Below, one piece after another: positions 52,499 through 61,305 of a stretch of 64,000 nucleotides of DNA. How positions within the stretch are numbered: the stretch's first letter is position 1; each line of letters opens with the position of its first letter. Origin of the DNA: CBDFLT01 sp965249225 (GTDB taxonomy: Bacteria; Chloroflexota; Dehalococcoidia; Lucifugimonadales; G963668185); NCBI GenBank assembly GCA_965249225.1, contig CBDFLT010000006.1, positions 62,001-126,000 on the forward strand, given 5' to 3'. A program made the translations under genes and the position numbers. Under the pieces are notes generated by a model that saw only the letters and a program-made list of their open reading frames with translations, searched no databases and was not told the DNA's origin.

Positions 52499-53614
52499 GT
52501 GTTGAAGGTACTGACCGTCGTGGGCGCGCGACCCCAATTTATCAAGGCGGCCCCGGTAAGCAGGGCGCTCAAGGAGGCGGGGCACGCGGAGTATCTCGTT
52601 CACACCGGGCAACACTACGACTACGAGATGTCCCAGGTGTTTTTCGAGGAGCTAAGCGTTCCCCGGCCCGACATCAACCTGGAAGTGGGCTCCGGTCCGC
52701 ATGGCCGGCAAACGGGACAGATGATGGCCCTCATCGAGGAGGTGTTGCAAGAGCAACGGCCAGACTGGGTGGTGGTGTACGGAGACACTAACTCCACGAT
52801 GGCCGGAGCCCTTGCGGCCGCCAAGCTGAGAATGCCTGTGGTGCATGTCGAGGCGGGCCTGCGCTCCTTTAACCGCGAAATGCCTGAGGAGGTCAACCGA
52901 GTAGTCACCGACCATCTTTCGACCCGGCTCATGTGCCCGACGAAGCGAGCGGTGGACCAGCTCGCCTCTGAAGGCGTCGTGGAGGGAGCGATACTCACCG
53001 GTGACGTGATGCTGGACGCGTTTGAGCACGATCGCGTGATTTCACGCGGGAAACCATCGGCCCTGGACCGCCTCGGCCTTGGCCAGGATGGCTACGTCCT
53101 GATGACTCTGCATCGCGCCGCTAATACCGACAATTTGAAGACCTTTGCCCTGCGTATGGAGCAGGTGGGCGCCCTCGGCCAGACGGTTGTGTGGCCGGGC
53201 CATCCAAGAGCAGTGTCGGTTCTTAGTGGAGGGCAGAAGAAGCTGCCCGACAACGTTCGCCTAATCGATCCCACGGCTCGCCTGGAGACGATCCAGCTCC
53301 TAGAAGGGGCTTCAGCTTTGATTACCGACAGCGGCGGCCTCCAGAAGGAGGCCTACTGGGCCCAGGTCCCGTGCTTCACACTTAGGACGGAGACCGAGTG
53401 GGCCGAGACCGTCGAGGCGGGATGGAACACCCTGGTTTCCGGCAGTCTTCACTCGTTGCGGGACGTTATTGAGGCCTGGCGGCGTCCATCGGCCCGGCCT
53501 GACTACTATGGGGATGGCTGTGCGGCCGAAGCGGTGGTTAAGGCTCTCGGTGGGAGCGTGTCAGGGTCGGACCCATCGCGGGAATCTGCGGCCACCGCGG
53601 GCCGGAGGGAATAG
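52499..53614 (+). CDS. UDP-2,3-diacetamido-glucuronate 2-epimerase, WbpI/WlbD-like
   Basis: Non-hydrolysing 2-epimerase of the WecB fold, 371 aa. It has VVGARPQFIKAAPVSRAL, HTGQHYDYEMSQVFFEEL, VYGDTNSTMAGALAA, HVEAGLRSFNREMPEEVNR and ITDSGGLQKEAYWAQVPCFTLRTETEW. The last stretch is typical of WbpI rather than of general WecB. With the WbpA-, B-, D- and E-like genes it completes a route to UDP-2,3-diacetamido-2,3-dideoxy-mannuronate. The start is GTG 52499, immediately after the aminotransferase stop. Confidence 0.88.
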   Translation: MLKVLTVVGARPQFIKAAPVSRALKEAGHAEYLVHTGQHYDYEMSQVFFEELSVPRPDINLEVGSGPHGRQTGQMMALIEEVLQEQRPDWVVVYGDTNSTMAGALAAAKLRMPVVHVEAGLRSFNREMPEEVNRVVTDHLSTRLMCPTKRAVDQLASEGVVEGAILTGDVMLDAFEHDRVISRGKPSALDRLGLGQDGYVLMTLHRAANTDNLKTFALRMEQVGALGQTVVWPGHPRAVSVLSGGQKKLPDNVRLIDPTARLETIQLLEGASALITDSGGLQKEAYWAQVPCFTLRTETEWAETVEAGWNTLVSGSLHSLRDVIEAWRRPSARPDYYGDGCAAEAVVKALGGSVSGSDPSRESAATAGRRE

Positions 53615-53617
53615 GGC

Positions 53618-55567
53618 TTGCACGCCGACTTCAAAACCGAGGACCCACGGCGCACGGAGGGTATTTCCACCTTTGCAGGAATGAAATACGTTGGGAAGAG
53701 GCTGCTCCGTCACAAGTATACACTCGGGGCCGTGCTAGTGCTTTCTATTGGAGTTGCGCTGGCGGAGGGCCTTAGCTTAGGGCTCGTGCTTCCTTTCCTC
53801 GAGAGCATACGCGGAGAGGGCAGCTCGTCCACTGTAAGCGACACTCCTGCCGGCATCCTTATTCCATTCTTCGAGGATCTATCGACCGTGGCGAAGATCC
53901 GCACTATTGCCATCGCGCTGTTCCTCATCCAGGGAACCAAATCAATCATGATGTACCTCAGCACCAGGCTGGAGATTCGCTTGCAGATCAAGGTCGAGCG
54001 AGACTTTCGTATCGGGGTGTTCGAGCATCTCCTCAGGGCCGGCATGGGATTCATTTATAAGGAGAAGCTGGCCAACCTCTTCACGATCCTGCACAACTTC
54101 ACCGGCAACAGCGCCAACCTGGCGAGGACGATGGTTAGCACCATCCCCTACATAACCACCCTAACCCTTTATGTTGTGCTGCTGTTGACTATTTCCTGGG
54201 AGCTAACCCTAGTGGCCATCGGCATGGCTGGCCTGACCACTGTCATGATGGGGCGTCTGACCGGCCAGCTTCGAGTTTGGGGAAGCAAGTACAACCAGGC
54301 GGCGGTGCGCCTCAACCATGTGGGACTTGAGAGCTTGAGCGCCATGCGGCTCATCAGGCTTTTCGCGCGCGAGGATTACACGAGGGAGCGATTCATCCAT
54401 GGCGTGGACGATCTGCAACAACAGGCATACGGCAGAAGTAGTCTGCAGGCATTGGTCTCACCGCTCTTTGCCGCGTCAAATGTGCTGGTCTTAGCTCTGT
54501 TGCTGGTGGCGGCCACGTTCATCTTTCAGCAAGATGACACCGCATGGGTCGAGTTGGCGGTCATTTTCATGGTGGTGCTGTTCCGTTTAATGGGCCCCAC
54601 CAGCAACTTGAACAGCGCTCGGGCGCGGATCGCAGGATACATCCCAGCCCTTCAGTCGATGATCGAGTTTTTCCGGAACGAGGACAAACAGTTTCTCCCC
54701 GAGGGCGCGGCCGAGTTTAAGCAGTTGAGGGATGGGATTGAGCTGGAGAGAGTATCATTTCGCTACTCTTCAACCGACTCCTATGTGTTGAAGGACGTGA
54801 GCTTCGCCATCCCCAAGGGGAAGATGACGGCGATCGTAGGGGCGTCGGGCAGCGGTAAATCCACTCTCGTAAGCCTCCTGGCCCGGCTGTACGATCCCAC
54901 GGAGGGGTGCCTCGCTGTCGATGGCGTGGACCTCAAGGACTATAAATCGAGCACATGGCGCAGGCGAGTCGGGGTTGTGAGCCAGGACACCTTTCTCTTT
55001 AACGATACACTTCGTTCCAACATCCGGTTCGGACGACTCGATGCCACCGATGAAGAGATCGAGGACGCCGCTCGTAAGGCCAATGCCCACCAGTTCACGC
55101 TAGATATGCCGGACGGCTACGAGACCATGCTGGGCGATCGCGGAATACGCCTTTCGGGAGGCGAGGGCCAGCGGGTGGCCATCGCTCGCGCTATCCTCGC
55201 CGAGCCCGAGCTGCTGATTCTGGATGAGGCCACCAGTGCTCTCGATACGGAGGCTGAGCGGCTTGTACAGGAGGCCATCGACCGCGTGACCGAGCAGCGC
55301 ACTGTGGTGGCTGTCGCACACAGGCTCTCCACCATCCGCGAGGCCGACAACATCGTGGTCCTGGAGAAGGGAGAGGTCGTGGAACAGGGCACGCACGACG
55401 AACTCATCGCAAAACGAGGCCGCTACTGGCACTTTGTGCGGCTGCAGGACCTGGGTCCGGATGGGGACGGTGAAGAGGTAGAAGTCGATGGTGGTCCGGC
55501 CAAAGCCCAGGTTCCCCGAGCGGCCATTAAAGGTAAGCTGCCGAGTTCGCCAGAGAAGACTGGATAG
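53618..55567 (+). CDS. ABC transporter half-molecule, PglK/MsbA-like flippase
   Basis: Fused membrane and ATPase domains, 649 aa. The N-terminal region has about six hydrophobic segments. The nucleotide domain carries Walker A VGASGSGKST near 408, signature LSGGEGQRVAIARAI near 512 (Glu in place of the usual Gln), Walker B LLILDEATSALD near 532 and the H-loop AVAHRLSTI. Lying between polysaccharide genes, and with no Wzx seen, it may flip the lipid-linked glycan like PglK. The start is TTG 53618, supported by an upstream GGAGGG; ATG 53681 is possible. Confidence 0.85.
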   Translation: MHADFKTEDPRRTEGISTFAGMKYVGKRLLRHKYTLGAVLVLSIGVALAEGLSLGLVLPFLESIRGEGSSSTVSDTPAGILIPFFEDLSTVAKIRTIAIALFLIQGTKSIMMYLSTRLEIRLQIKVERDFRIGVFEHLLRAGMGFIYKEKLANLFTILHNFTGNSANLARTMVSTIPYITTLTLYVVLLLTISWELTLVAIGMAGLTTVMMGRLTGQLRVWGSKYNQAAVRLNHVGLESLSAMRLIRLFAREDYTRERFIHGVDDLQQQAYGRSSLQALVSPLFAASNVLVLALLLVAATFIFQQDDTAWVELAVIFMVVLFRLMGPTSNLNSARARIAGYIPALQSMIEFFRNEDKQFLPEGAAEFKQLRDGIELERVSFRYSSTDSYVLKDVSFAIPKGKMTAIVGASGSGKSTLVSLLARLYDPTEGCLAVDGVDLKDYKSSTWRRRVGVVSQDTFLFNDTLRSNIRFGRLDATDEEIEDAARKANAHQFTLDMPDGYETMLGDRGIRLSGGEGQRVAIARAILAEPELLILDEATSALDTEAERLVQEAIDRVTEQRTVVAVAHRLSTIREADNIVVLEKGEVVEQGTHDELIAKRGRYWHFVRLQDLGPDGDGEEVEVDGGPAKAQVPRAAIKGKLPSSPEKTG

Positions 55568-55660
55568 AAAATACTGTCCGAAAGATATTCGAACGAGATG
55601 GGTTGTACACAAGCGGGAAGGTCAAAACGGTCCCGTTTATGACGCTCTGAAGGATGTGCT

Positions 55661-56797
55661 GTGAGTGTTACTAACTCTTCCCGTCTCAATATCATGCATG
55701 TGGTAGGTGCCCGGCCGAACTTTGTGAAGGTCGCGCCACTCATGCGAGAGATGGCAAGATATCCGGACGAGTTTCAACAAGTCCTCGTCCATACGGGTCA
55801 ACACTATGACTACAATATGTCCAAGGTCTTTCTTGAGGAACTGGAGTTACCGATTCCTGACGTGTACCTGGGAGCTGGGTCTGGGAGCCACGCGCAGCAG
55901 ACTGCAAAGGTGATGATGAACTTTGAGCCTGTGCTGCTGGAGCGAAGGCCTGACTGGGTTTTCGTGGTAGGCGATGTGAACTCCACGCTCGCGTGTGCCT
56001 TAACAGCCGCCAAACTCGGTATGCACTTGGCTCATGTAGAAGCCGGGCTGCGTTCTTACGATTGCACCATGCCTGAGGAGTATAACCGTCTCCTCACTGA
56101 TCAGATAGCCAACTTGCTCTTCACTCCGTCTTCGGACGCCGATAAAAACTTGCTTCGAGAGGGGATCTCCCCAGATCGAATCCATTTCGTAGGTAATGTG
56201 ATGATCGACACGCTGGTGCGTTTGCTTCCCAAGGCTGCAGAACGTTGGAACAAACGCTTGACTGAGCGATTCAGCATTAAGAAAACCACACGGTACATCC
56301 TAGTTACCCTGCATCGTCCTTCCAACGTGGATGCGCCAGCTGCGCTTAAAGAGCTTGTTGCCACTCTGACTGAGGTGGCTCGCGATTTGCCGGTTATCTT
56401 TGCGGTCCATCCCCGTACTCGGAGTCGATTGGACGAGCTCGGTATAGATGGAGCGGCATCTAGCGGGTGTCATCTGCACCTGACCGAACCCCTTCCATAC
56501 GTGGACTTTCTGGCCCTCGAGCAACATGCCGCACTGGTGTTGACCGATTCCGGTGGAGTTCAGGAGGAGACCACCTATCTGGGTGTTCCTTGTCTTACCA
56601 TCCGATCGAATACTGAGCGGCCTATTACCATCACCCAAGGCACTAATCAGCTCGTTTCGCAAGATAGAGAGTCACTACTGGGTACTATAAGTCAGACTCT
56701 GGCCAACAATAATCCGCTGGGATCCGACTACGAACCACCAGAACTGTGGGACGGGCAGGCTGCCAGGCGCGTAGTGGATGTGATGCGGAGTAGCTAG
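55661..56797 (+). CDS. wecB: UDP-N-acetylglucosamine 2-epimerase (WecB-like)
   Basis: Non-hydrolysing interconversion of UDP-GlcNAc and UDP-ManNAc. The 378-aa protein has HVVGARPNFVKVAPLMREMA, HTGQHYDYNMSKVFLEEL, VVGDVNSTLACALTAA, HVEAGLRSYDCTMPEEYNR, FGVHPRTRSRL-like FAVHPRTRSRL and LTDSGGVQEETTYLGVPCLTIRSNTERP. It is a second, more WecB-like member besides the WbpI-type gene. Codon choice looks more A/T-rich than in the neighbours, which may signal separate acquisition. About 90 bp separate it from the ABC gene. Confidence 0.88.
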   Translation: MSVTNSSRLNIMHVVGARPNFVKVAPLMREMARYPDEFQQVLVHTGQHYDYNMSKVFLEELELPIPDVYLGAGSGSHAQQTAKVMMNFEPVLLERRPDWVFVVGDVNSTLACALTAAKLGMHLAHVEAGLRSYDCTMPEEYNRLLTDQIANLLFTPSSDADKNLLREGISPDRIHFVGNVMIDTLVRLLPKAAERWNKRLTERFSIKKTTRYILVTLHRPSNVDAPAALKELVATLTEVARDLPVIFAVHPRTRSRLDELGIDGAASSGCHLHLTEPLPYVDFLALEQHAALVLTDSGGVQEETTYLGVPCLTIRSNTERPITITQGTNQLVSQDRESLLGTISQTLANNNPLGSDYEPPELWDGQAARRVVDVMRSS

Positions 56798-56812
56798 CAG
56801 CCGAGCCCTGCG

Positions 56813-57523
56813 ATGGATTGCACGTTGATGGTGATCACAGCCCGTGGAGGTTCAAAGTCTGTGCCGCGGAAGAACTTGGCGCCAGTCGGAGGAAAGCCTC
56901 TGATCTGGTGGACAATCAAGGCAGCGCTAAAGGGCGATTACCCCAGAAGGGTCATCGTGTCGACTGACGATGAGGAGATCGCTCAGACGGCGTCAGAGAT
57001 CGGTGCGGAAGTGCCTTTCATTAGACCGACAGATCTGGCGCAAGATGATACCCCTGGTGTAGCCCCGGTCGTTCATGCGGCGCAGTGGCTGGAAAAACAC
57101 GAGAGCTACCGATCCGAATTTGTAATGCACTTGCAGCCTACGTCCCCACTCCGGACATCAGAGGATATAGATGCTGTGATCGCGTTGGCGCTGCGGTTAG
57201 AGGCCGACGCTGTGGTGAGCGTAACACCGGCCCACCACCACCCCTACTGGTTGAAGCAACTCGACCAGAATGGGCGCATCAGTGATTTCACCCCGCTAGA
57301 ACACCCGGTTGAGAGTCGCCAGGGCCTTCCTGACCTGTATGCGCTGAACGGTACCATTTACCTAGCACGCCGGCATGTGCTGCTTAAGGATCAGAGTTTC
57401 TATAAGCGAAAGACCTTCGGGTACGTAATGCCGCCGGAACGATCCCTTGACATTGACACAAAGTGGGACCTTTATCTGGCGGACCTTGTCCTGAGAGACC
57501 AGAATCGCGTTGGCCGTGATTAG
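56813..57523 (+). CDS. CMP-nonulosonate (sialic acid-type) cytidylyltransferase
   Basis: Activates a nonulosonic acid with CTP. The 236-aa protein has the NeuA/LegF/PseF nucleotide motif ITARGGSKSVPRKNLAPVGGKPLIWWT, VSTDDEEIAQTA and HLQPTSPLRTSEDID. Late segments NGTIYLAR and SLDIDTKWDLYLAD fit the family. Whether the sugar is neuraminic, legionaminic or another acid is not clear. It overlaps the synthase gene by 14 bp. Confidence 0.88.
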   Translation: MDCTLMVITARGGSKSVPRKNLAPVGGKPLIWWTIKAALKGDYPRRVIVSTDDEEIAQTASEIGAEVPFIRPTDLAQDDTPGVAPVVHAAQWLEKHESYRSEFVMHLQPTSPLRTSEDIDAVIALALRLEADAVVSVTPAHHHPYWLKQLDQNGRISDFTPLEHPVESRQGLPDLYALNGTIYLARRHVLLKDQSFYKRKTFGYVMPPERSLDIDTKWDLYLADLVLRDQNRVGRD

Positions 57524-58559
57524 CATCCAGGGACACCCCATAGGGACTGGACATCCCTGTTTCGTTGTTGCCGAAGCTGGTGTGAACCACAACGGCGATA
57601 TCGAGCTAGCCAAGCGGCTGGTTGACGTGGCCGCGGATGCTGGCGCCGACGCGGTCAAGTTTCAGACATTTCGGGCCGATACCCTAGTGGTCCCTGATGC
57701 ACCCAAAGCCGACTACCAGCTGCAAACCACCGACTCCGGCGAATCGCAATACGAGATGCTGAAGAGCCTTGAACTGTCTGACGAAGCCCACCGGCTGTTG
57801 CTGGACCGCTGTAATGAACGTGGGGTCCTGTTTATGTCCACTCCCTTTGACGAAGACAGCGCCGACTTCTTAGATGAGTTGGGCGTTCCGGTCTTCAAGA
57901 TGGCCTCACCTGAGATAACCAACCTGCCGTTTCTAGCCCACACGGCCAGCAAGGGGAAGCCGATGGTCGTATCCACAGGCACGGCAAGCATCGGAGAGGT
58001 TGAAGGGGCCGTCCGAGCAATCGAGGAAGCGGGCAACGATCAGATCGTTCTGCTGCACTGCGTCAGCAGTTACCCGGCCGACCCCGCCGATGCGAATTTG
58101 CGGGCCATGCAGACTATGGAGATGGCCTTTAACAGGCCAGTTGGGTACTCCGATCACACGCCCGGGATCGAAGTCGCACTGGCTGCCGTGGCCCTGGGGG
58201 CGTGCATCATCGAGAAACACTTCACGCTCGACCGCGGGCTGCCGGGCCCCGATCACAAGGCCTCCCTGGAGCCGGCTGAGCTGGGGGCACTGACTACAGG
58301 GGTTTCCATAGTGCAAAGCGCCTTGGGCCACGGCCGAAAACAACCAGCGGCCTGTGAGAACAGCGTTGCGGCCACCATGCGCAAGAGCCTGGTCGCAGCT
58401 CAGGACATTCCAGCGGGAGCCGTACTAGAACGGAAGTTGATGGCCGCACGGCGGCCCGGGTCCGGCCTGCCACCGGCGATGCAACCCTATCTGGAGGGGC
58501 GGCGGGTTCGATACGATATCAAAGCGGGCTCCCTCCTCGAGTTGGAGATGGTTGAATGA
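57510..58559 (+). CDS. Nonulosonic (sialic/legionaminic) acid synthase with SAF domain
   Basis: Condenses an N-acylated hexose with phosphoenolpyruvate. The 349-aa protein has the NeuB barrel (FVVAEAGVNHNGDIELAKRLVDVA, DAVKFQTF, FMSTPFDEDSADFL, VFKMASPEITNLPFL, YSDHTPGIEVALAAVALGA, EKHFTLDRGLPGPDHKASLEP) and a C-terminal antifreeze-like SAF domain (SLVAAQDIPAGAVL). All catalytic segments are intact. The start is TTG 57510. It overlaps the NeuC-like gene by four bases. Confidence 0.92.
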   Translation: MAVISIQGHPIGTGHPCFVVAEAGVNHNGDIELAKRLVDVAADAGADAVKFQTFRADTLVVPDAPKADYQLQTTDSGESQYEMLKSLELSDEAHRLLLDRCNERGVLFMSTPFDEDSADFLDELGVPVFKMASPEITNLPFLAHTASKGKPMVVSTGTASIGEVEGAVRAIEEAGNDQIVLLHCVSSYPADPADANLRAMQTMEMAFNRPVGYSDHTPGIEVALAAVALGACIIEKHFTLDRGLPGPDHKASLEPAELGALTTGVSIVQSALGHGRKQPAACENSVAATMRKSLVAAQDIPAGAVLERKLMAARRPGSGLPPAMQPYLEGRRVRYDIKAGSLLELEMVE

Positions 58560-59719
58560 GGACCATCGGCGCCGTAACCGTCGCTCGTTCAGACTACGGC
58601 ATCTACCTGCCGGTCCTACGTCGGATACAGGAAGACCCGGATCTGCGCTTGCGTCTCATAGTGTCCGGGATGCACCTTTCGCCCGAGTTCGGCATGACCG
58701 TGCGGGAGATCGAGCGGGACGGTTTCGAGATCGGCGATCGCGTCGAGATGCTACTGTCTTCGGACTCTCCCGAGGGTATAGCCAAGTCGATGGGCCTTGG
58801 TACGGCCGGGTTCGCCCAGTCTTACGCTCGGTCCTGTCCCGACATCCTGCTGGTGCTGGGCGACCGGTTCGAGATGCACGCAGCGGTGGTTGCGTCGCTT
58901 CCCTTCAAGCTCCCAGTCGCACACATCCACGGCGGTGAGTCCACCGAAGGGCTGTTCGACGAGCCCATTCGTCATTCAATTACGAAAATGAGTCACCTTC
59001 ATTTCGTGTCTACCCAGATGTACGCGGAGCGGGTGATCCAGATGGGTGAGGCGCCATGGCGGGTGGTGGTAAGCGGTGCGCCCAGGCTCGACAGCCTGCG
59101 CACCATCCGTCTTTTGGATCGACCAGCGCTGAGTAAAACGTTCGGACTGGATCTTTCTGAGCCTCCTCTCCTGGTTACCTTTCACCCGGTGACACTCGAA
59201 TACGAGGATACCGAGCGTCAGGTGACAGAGCTACTAGCGGCTCTGACCGAAGTGGGGTTAGGCGTTGTCTTCACCTACCCTAACGCCGATACCAGGGGGC
59301 GCCGCATCATAGATATGATAAGGACGTTTACCGACCGTCATCAGCGCGCAACCGCCGTCGTAAATCTGGGCCCCGATGCCTACTTCAGCCTCATGGCCCA
59401 GTCTGTTGCGATGATAGGAAACTCGTCGTCCGGCATCATCGAAGCGGCCTCATTCAAGCTTCCGGTGGTGAACATCGGAAACCGCCAGAGGGGCCGGATC
59501 AGGGGCGAGAATGTTATCGACGTCGGCTCCAGCCGCGAAGAAATTGTCGCGGGAGTCCGCGAGGCTACATCACCGGCCTTCCGGGCTGGACTGGATGGGC
59601 TGGCCAATGATTACGGCGATGGGCACGCCGCAGAGCGGATAGTCGAAAAGCTCGCGAGCGTCAAGCTGGATGGCGAACTGCTTCTCAAGCGATTCCACGA
59701 CCTGAGTTCCCGGGACTGA
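58556..59719 (+). CDS. Hydrolysing UDP-HexNAc 2-epimerase (NeuC/LegG-like)
   Basis: Releases UDP while epimerising, to give a free ManNAc-type sugar for the synthase. The 387-aa protein starts with TVARSDYGIYLPVLRRIQED, the NeuC-type variant of the WecB fold, and has SGMHLSPEFGMTVREIERDGF, LVLGDRFEMHAAVVAS, HIHGGESTEGLFDEPIRHSITKMSH and GNSSSGIIEAASFKLPVVNIGNRQRGR. These segments distinguish NeuC from WecB. It is the third 2-epimerase-fold gene in the cluster and overlaps both neighbours. Confidence 0.9.
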   Translation: MRTIGAVTVARSDYGIYLPVLRRIQEDPDLRLRLIVSGMHLSPEFGMTVREIERDGFEIGDRVEMLLSSDSPEGIAKSMGLGTAGFAQSYARSCPDILLVLGDRFEMHAAVVASLPFKLPVAHIHGGESTEGLFDEPIRHSITKMSHLHFVSTQMYAERVIQMGEAPWRVVVSGAPRLDSLRTIRLLDRPALSKTFGLDLSEPPLLVTFHPVTLEYEDTERQVTELLAALTEVGLGVVFTYPNADTRGRRIIDMIRTFTDRHQRATAVVNLGPDAYFSLMAQSVAMIGNSSSGIIEAASFKLPVVNIGNRQRGRIRGENVIDVGSSREEIVAGVREATSPAFRAGLDGLANDYGDGHAAERIVEKLASVKLDGELLLKRFHDLSSRD

Positions 59720-60636
59720 TGCGAATACTATTCGTTGGGGCCGTTGAGTTCAGCAGACACTGTCTTCAAGAGGTGCTGGGGTGCGGTGGCAACGTGGTAG
59801 CCGTTTTCACCCTCGCCGATAAAGACGCGGCGTTCCACGCTGACTACGCGCACCTGTCGGACACGGCAGGTCTCCACGCCGTTCGCACCTATGAGATCGA
59901 TAACATCAATGCGCCGCAAACCGTCGAGCTGATCAGGTCTCTCCGCCCCGATGTGATCCTCGTCTTCGGCTGGTCACAAATCGTGTCCAAGGAGATACTG
60001 CGTATTCCGCCTCTTGGGTGTATTGGCACCCATCCGGCGCTGTTACCGCTAAACCGTGGCCGTCACCCTATAGTCTGGGCGCTGGTCGATGGGCTGACGG
60101 ACAGTGGCCTGACCTTTTTCTATCTGGACGAAAAGGCGGATAGCGGGGATATCCTCTGGCAGAAGGCCTTTCCGATTACACTCGAAGACGACGCAGGTTC
60201 GGTCTATCGCAAGATCGAGGCGCTGGCCAGCGAAGCCATCCGAAAGCTGCTGCCGCAGCTCGAGAGCGGAACGGCCCCCCGCACGCCTCAAGACCACACA
60301 CGAGCTACATACCGCAGAAAACGGACCGAAGAGGACGGCGAAATCGATTGGAGCACTCCCAGCATGGGCATCCACAATCTGATACGTGCCTTGACACGCC
60401 CGTATGTAGGGGCGCACACCTACATTGACGGTACCAGAGTGTTCATATGGCAGGCCAGGCTACCTGCTGGTCCTGGACCGCAAGAAGCCCTGAGCCTGGG
60501 ACCAGGCACCATATTTAATCGGACCGAAGCGGGGATCGACGTTCGTACTGGCGACGGAAATCTGTTGATAGCGGAATACGAGTCAGAGAACTCTGTGCCG
60601 CTTGTTGTGGGCGCTCGGTTGGGGGGGTTGGCATGA
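59719..60636 (+). CDS. Sugar formyltransferase-like protein
   Basis: N10-formyl-tetrahydrofolate-dependent formyltransferase fold (Formyl_trans_N plus a C-terminal domain), 305 aa, related to methionyl-tRNA formyltransferase and ArnA. The active-site stretch reads CIGTHPALLPLNRGRHPI and FFYLDEKADSGDILWQ. The catalytic His and Asp are present, but the Asn usually two residues before His is Gly. Its place inside a nonulosonic-acid operon points to formylation, or another acyl change, of an amino sugar. It overlaps NeuC by one base and the deacetylase by four. Confidence 0.82.
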   Translation: MRILFVGAVEFSRHCLQEVLGCGGNVVAVFTLADKDAAFHADYAHLSDTAGLHAVRTYEIDNINAPQTVELIRSLRPDVILVFGWSQIVSKEILRIPPLGCIGTHPALLPLNRGRHPIVWALVDGLTDSGLTFFYLDEKADSGDILWQKAFPITLEDDAGSVYRKIEALASEAIRKLLPQLESGTAPRTPQDHTRATYRRKRTEEDGEIDWSTPSMGIHNLIRALTRPYVGAHTYIDGTRVFIWQARLPAGPGPQEALSLGPGTIFNRTEAGIDVRTGDGNLLIAEYESENSVPLVVGARLGGLA

Positions 60637-61301
60637 GGGTTCTAACCATCTCGGCTCATCCCGACGACGAGACTCTGGGATGCGGAGGTGCGTTACTCAG
60701 ACATCGGGCGGCTGGCGATAGCATATTCTGGCTTATCGTTACTCAGCCCTATGAGCCCACGTGGACAGCGAAAACGGTTGAGCGCAAGGCCCTGGAGGTC
60801 GAGCGTGTGTCGGAAGCGTATGGGGTGGAGAAGCACTTTAAGCTAGGATTTCCCACGGTGCGACTCGATACCTACCCGCAGGAGGAGTTGATCGGTCGGA
60901 TTGGCGAGGTCGTCTCCGAGGTTGGCCCGGAGGTCGTGTATGTTGTGCACGGTGGGGACGTCCACACCGACCATCAGGTGGTATTCACCTCCACCATGTC
61001 GGTTCTGAAGCCGTTTCACCTCCGTCGGCTCGCTGTCCGTCGCGTGCTGTGCTACGAGAGTTTATCATCGACAGAAGCTGCACCTCCTGCTCCCGACCGT
61101 GCATTTATTCCTCAGGTCTTCTGCGATATTTCATCCCACATTGATCGAAAAATCGAGATCTTGGGGATGTACGAAACAGAGCTGCAGCCCGACCCAATGC
61201 CTCGCTCTGCATCTGCCGTCCGCGCCCTAGCTCGCTACCGGGGAGCGTCGATCAGTGTTGAATACGCGGAAGCCTTCATGCTGATCCGTGAGGTGACGTG
61301 A
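60633..61301 (+). CDS. PIG-L/LmbE-family N-deacetylase
   Basis: Zinc-dependent de-N-acetylase fold, 222 aa. The metal motif SAHPDDETLGCGGALLRH is at the N-terminus; the second His ligand is in HGGDVHTDHQVVF. Related enzymes remove acetyl groups from GlcNAc conjugates. With the preceding formyltransferase it could swap an acetyl group for a formyl group on a cluster sugar, which is inference. The start overlaps the formyltransferase stop in ATGA. Confidence 0.85.
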   Translation: MRVLTISAHPDDETLGCGGALLRHRAAGDSIFWLIVTQPYEPTWTAKTVERKALEVERVSEAYGVEKHFKLGFPTVRLDTYPQEELIGRIGEVVSEVGPEVVYVVHGGDVHTDHQVVFTSTMSVLKPFHLRRLAVRRVLCYESLSSTEAAPPAPDRAFIPQVFCDISSHIDRKIEILGMYETELQPDPMPRSASAVRALARYRGASISVEYAEAFMLIREVT

Positions 61302-61305
61302 AGCG

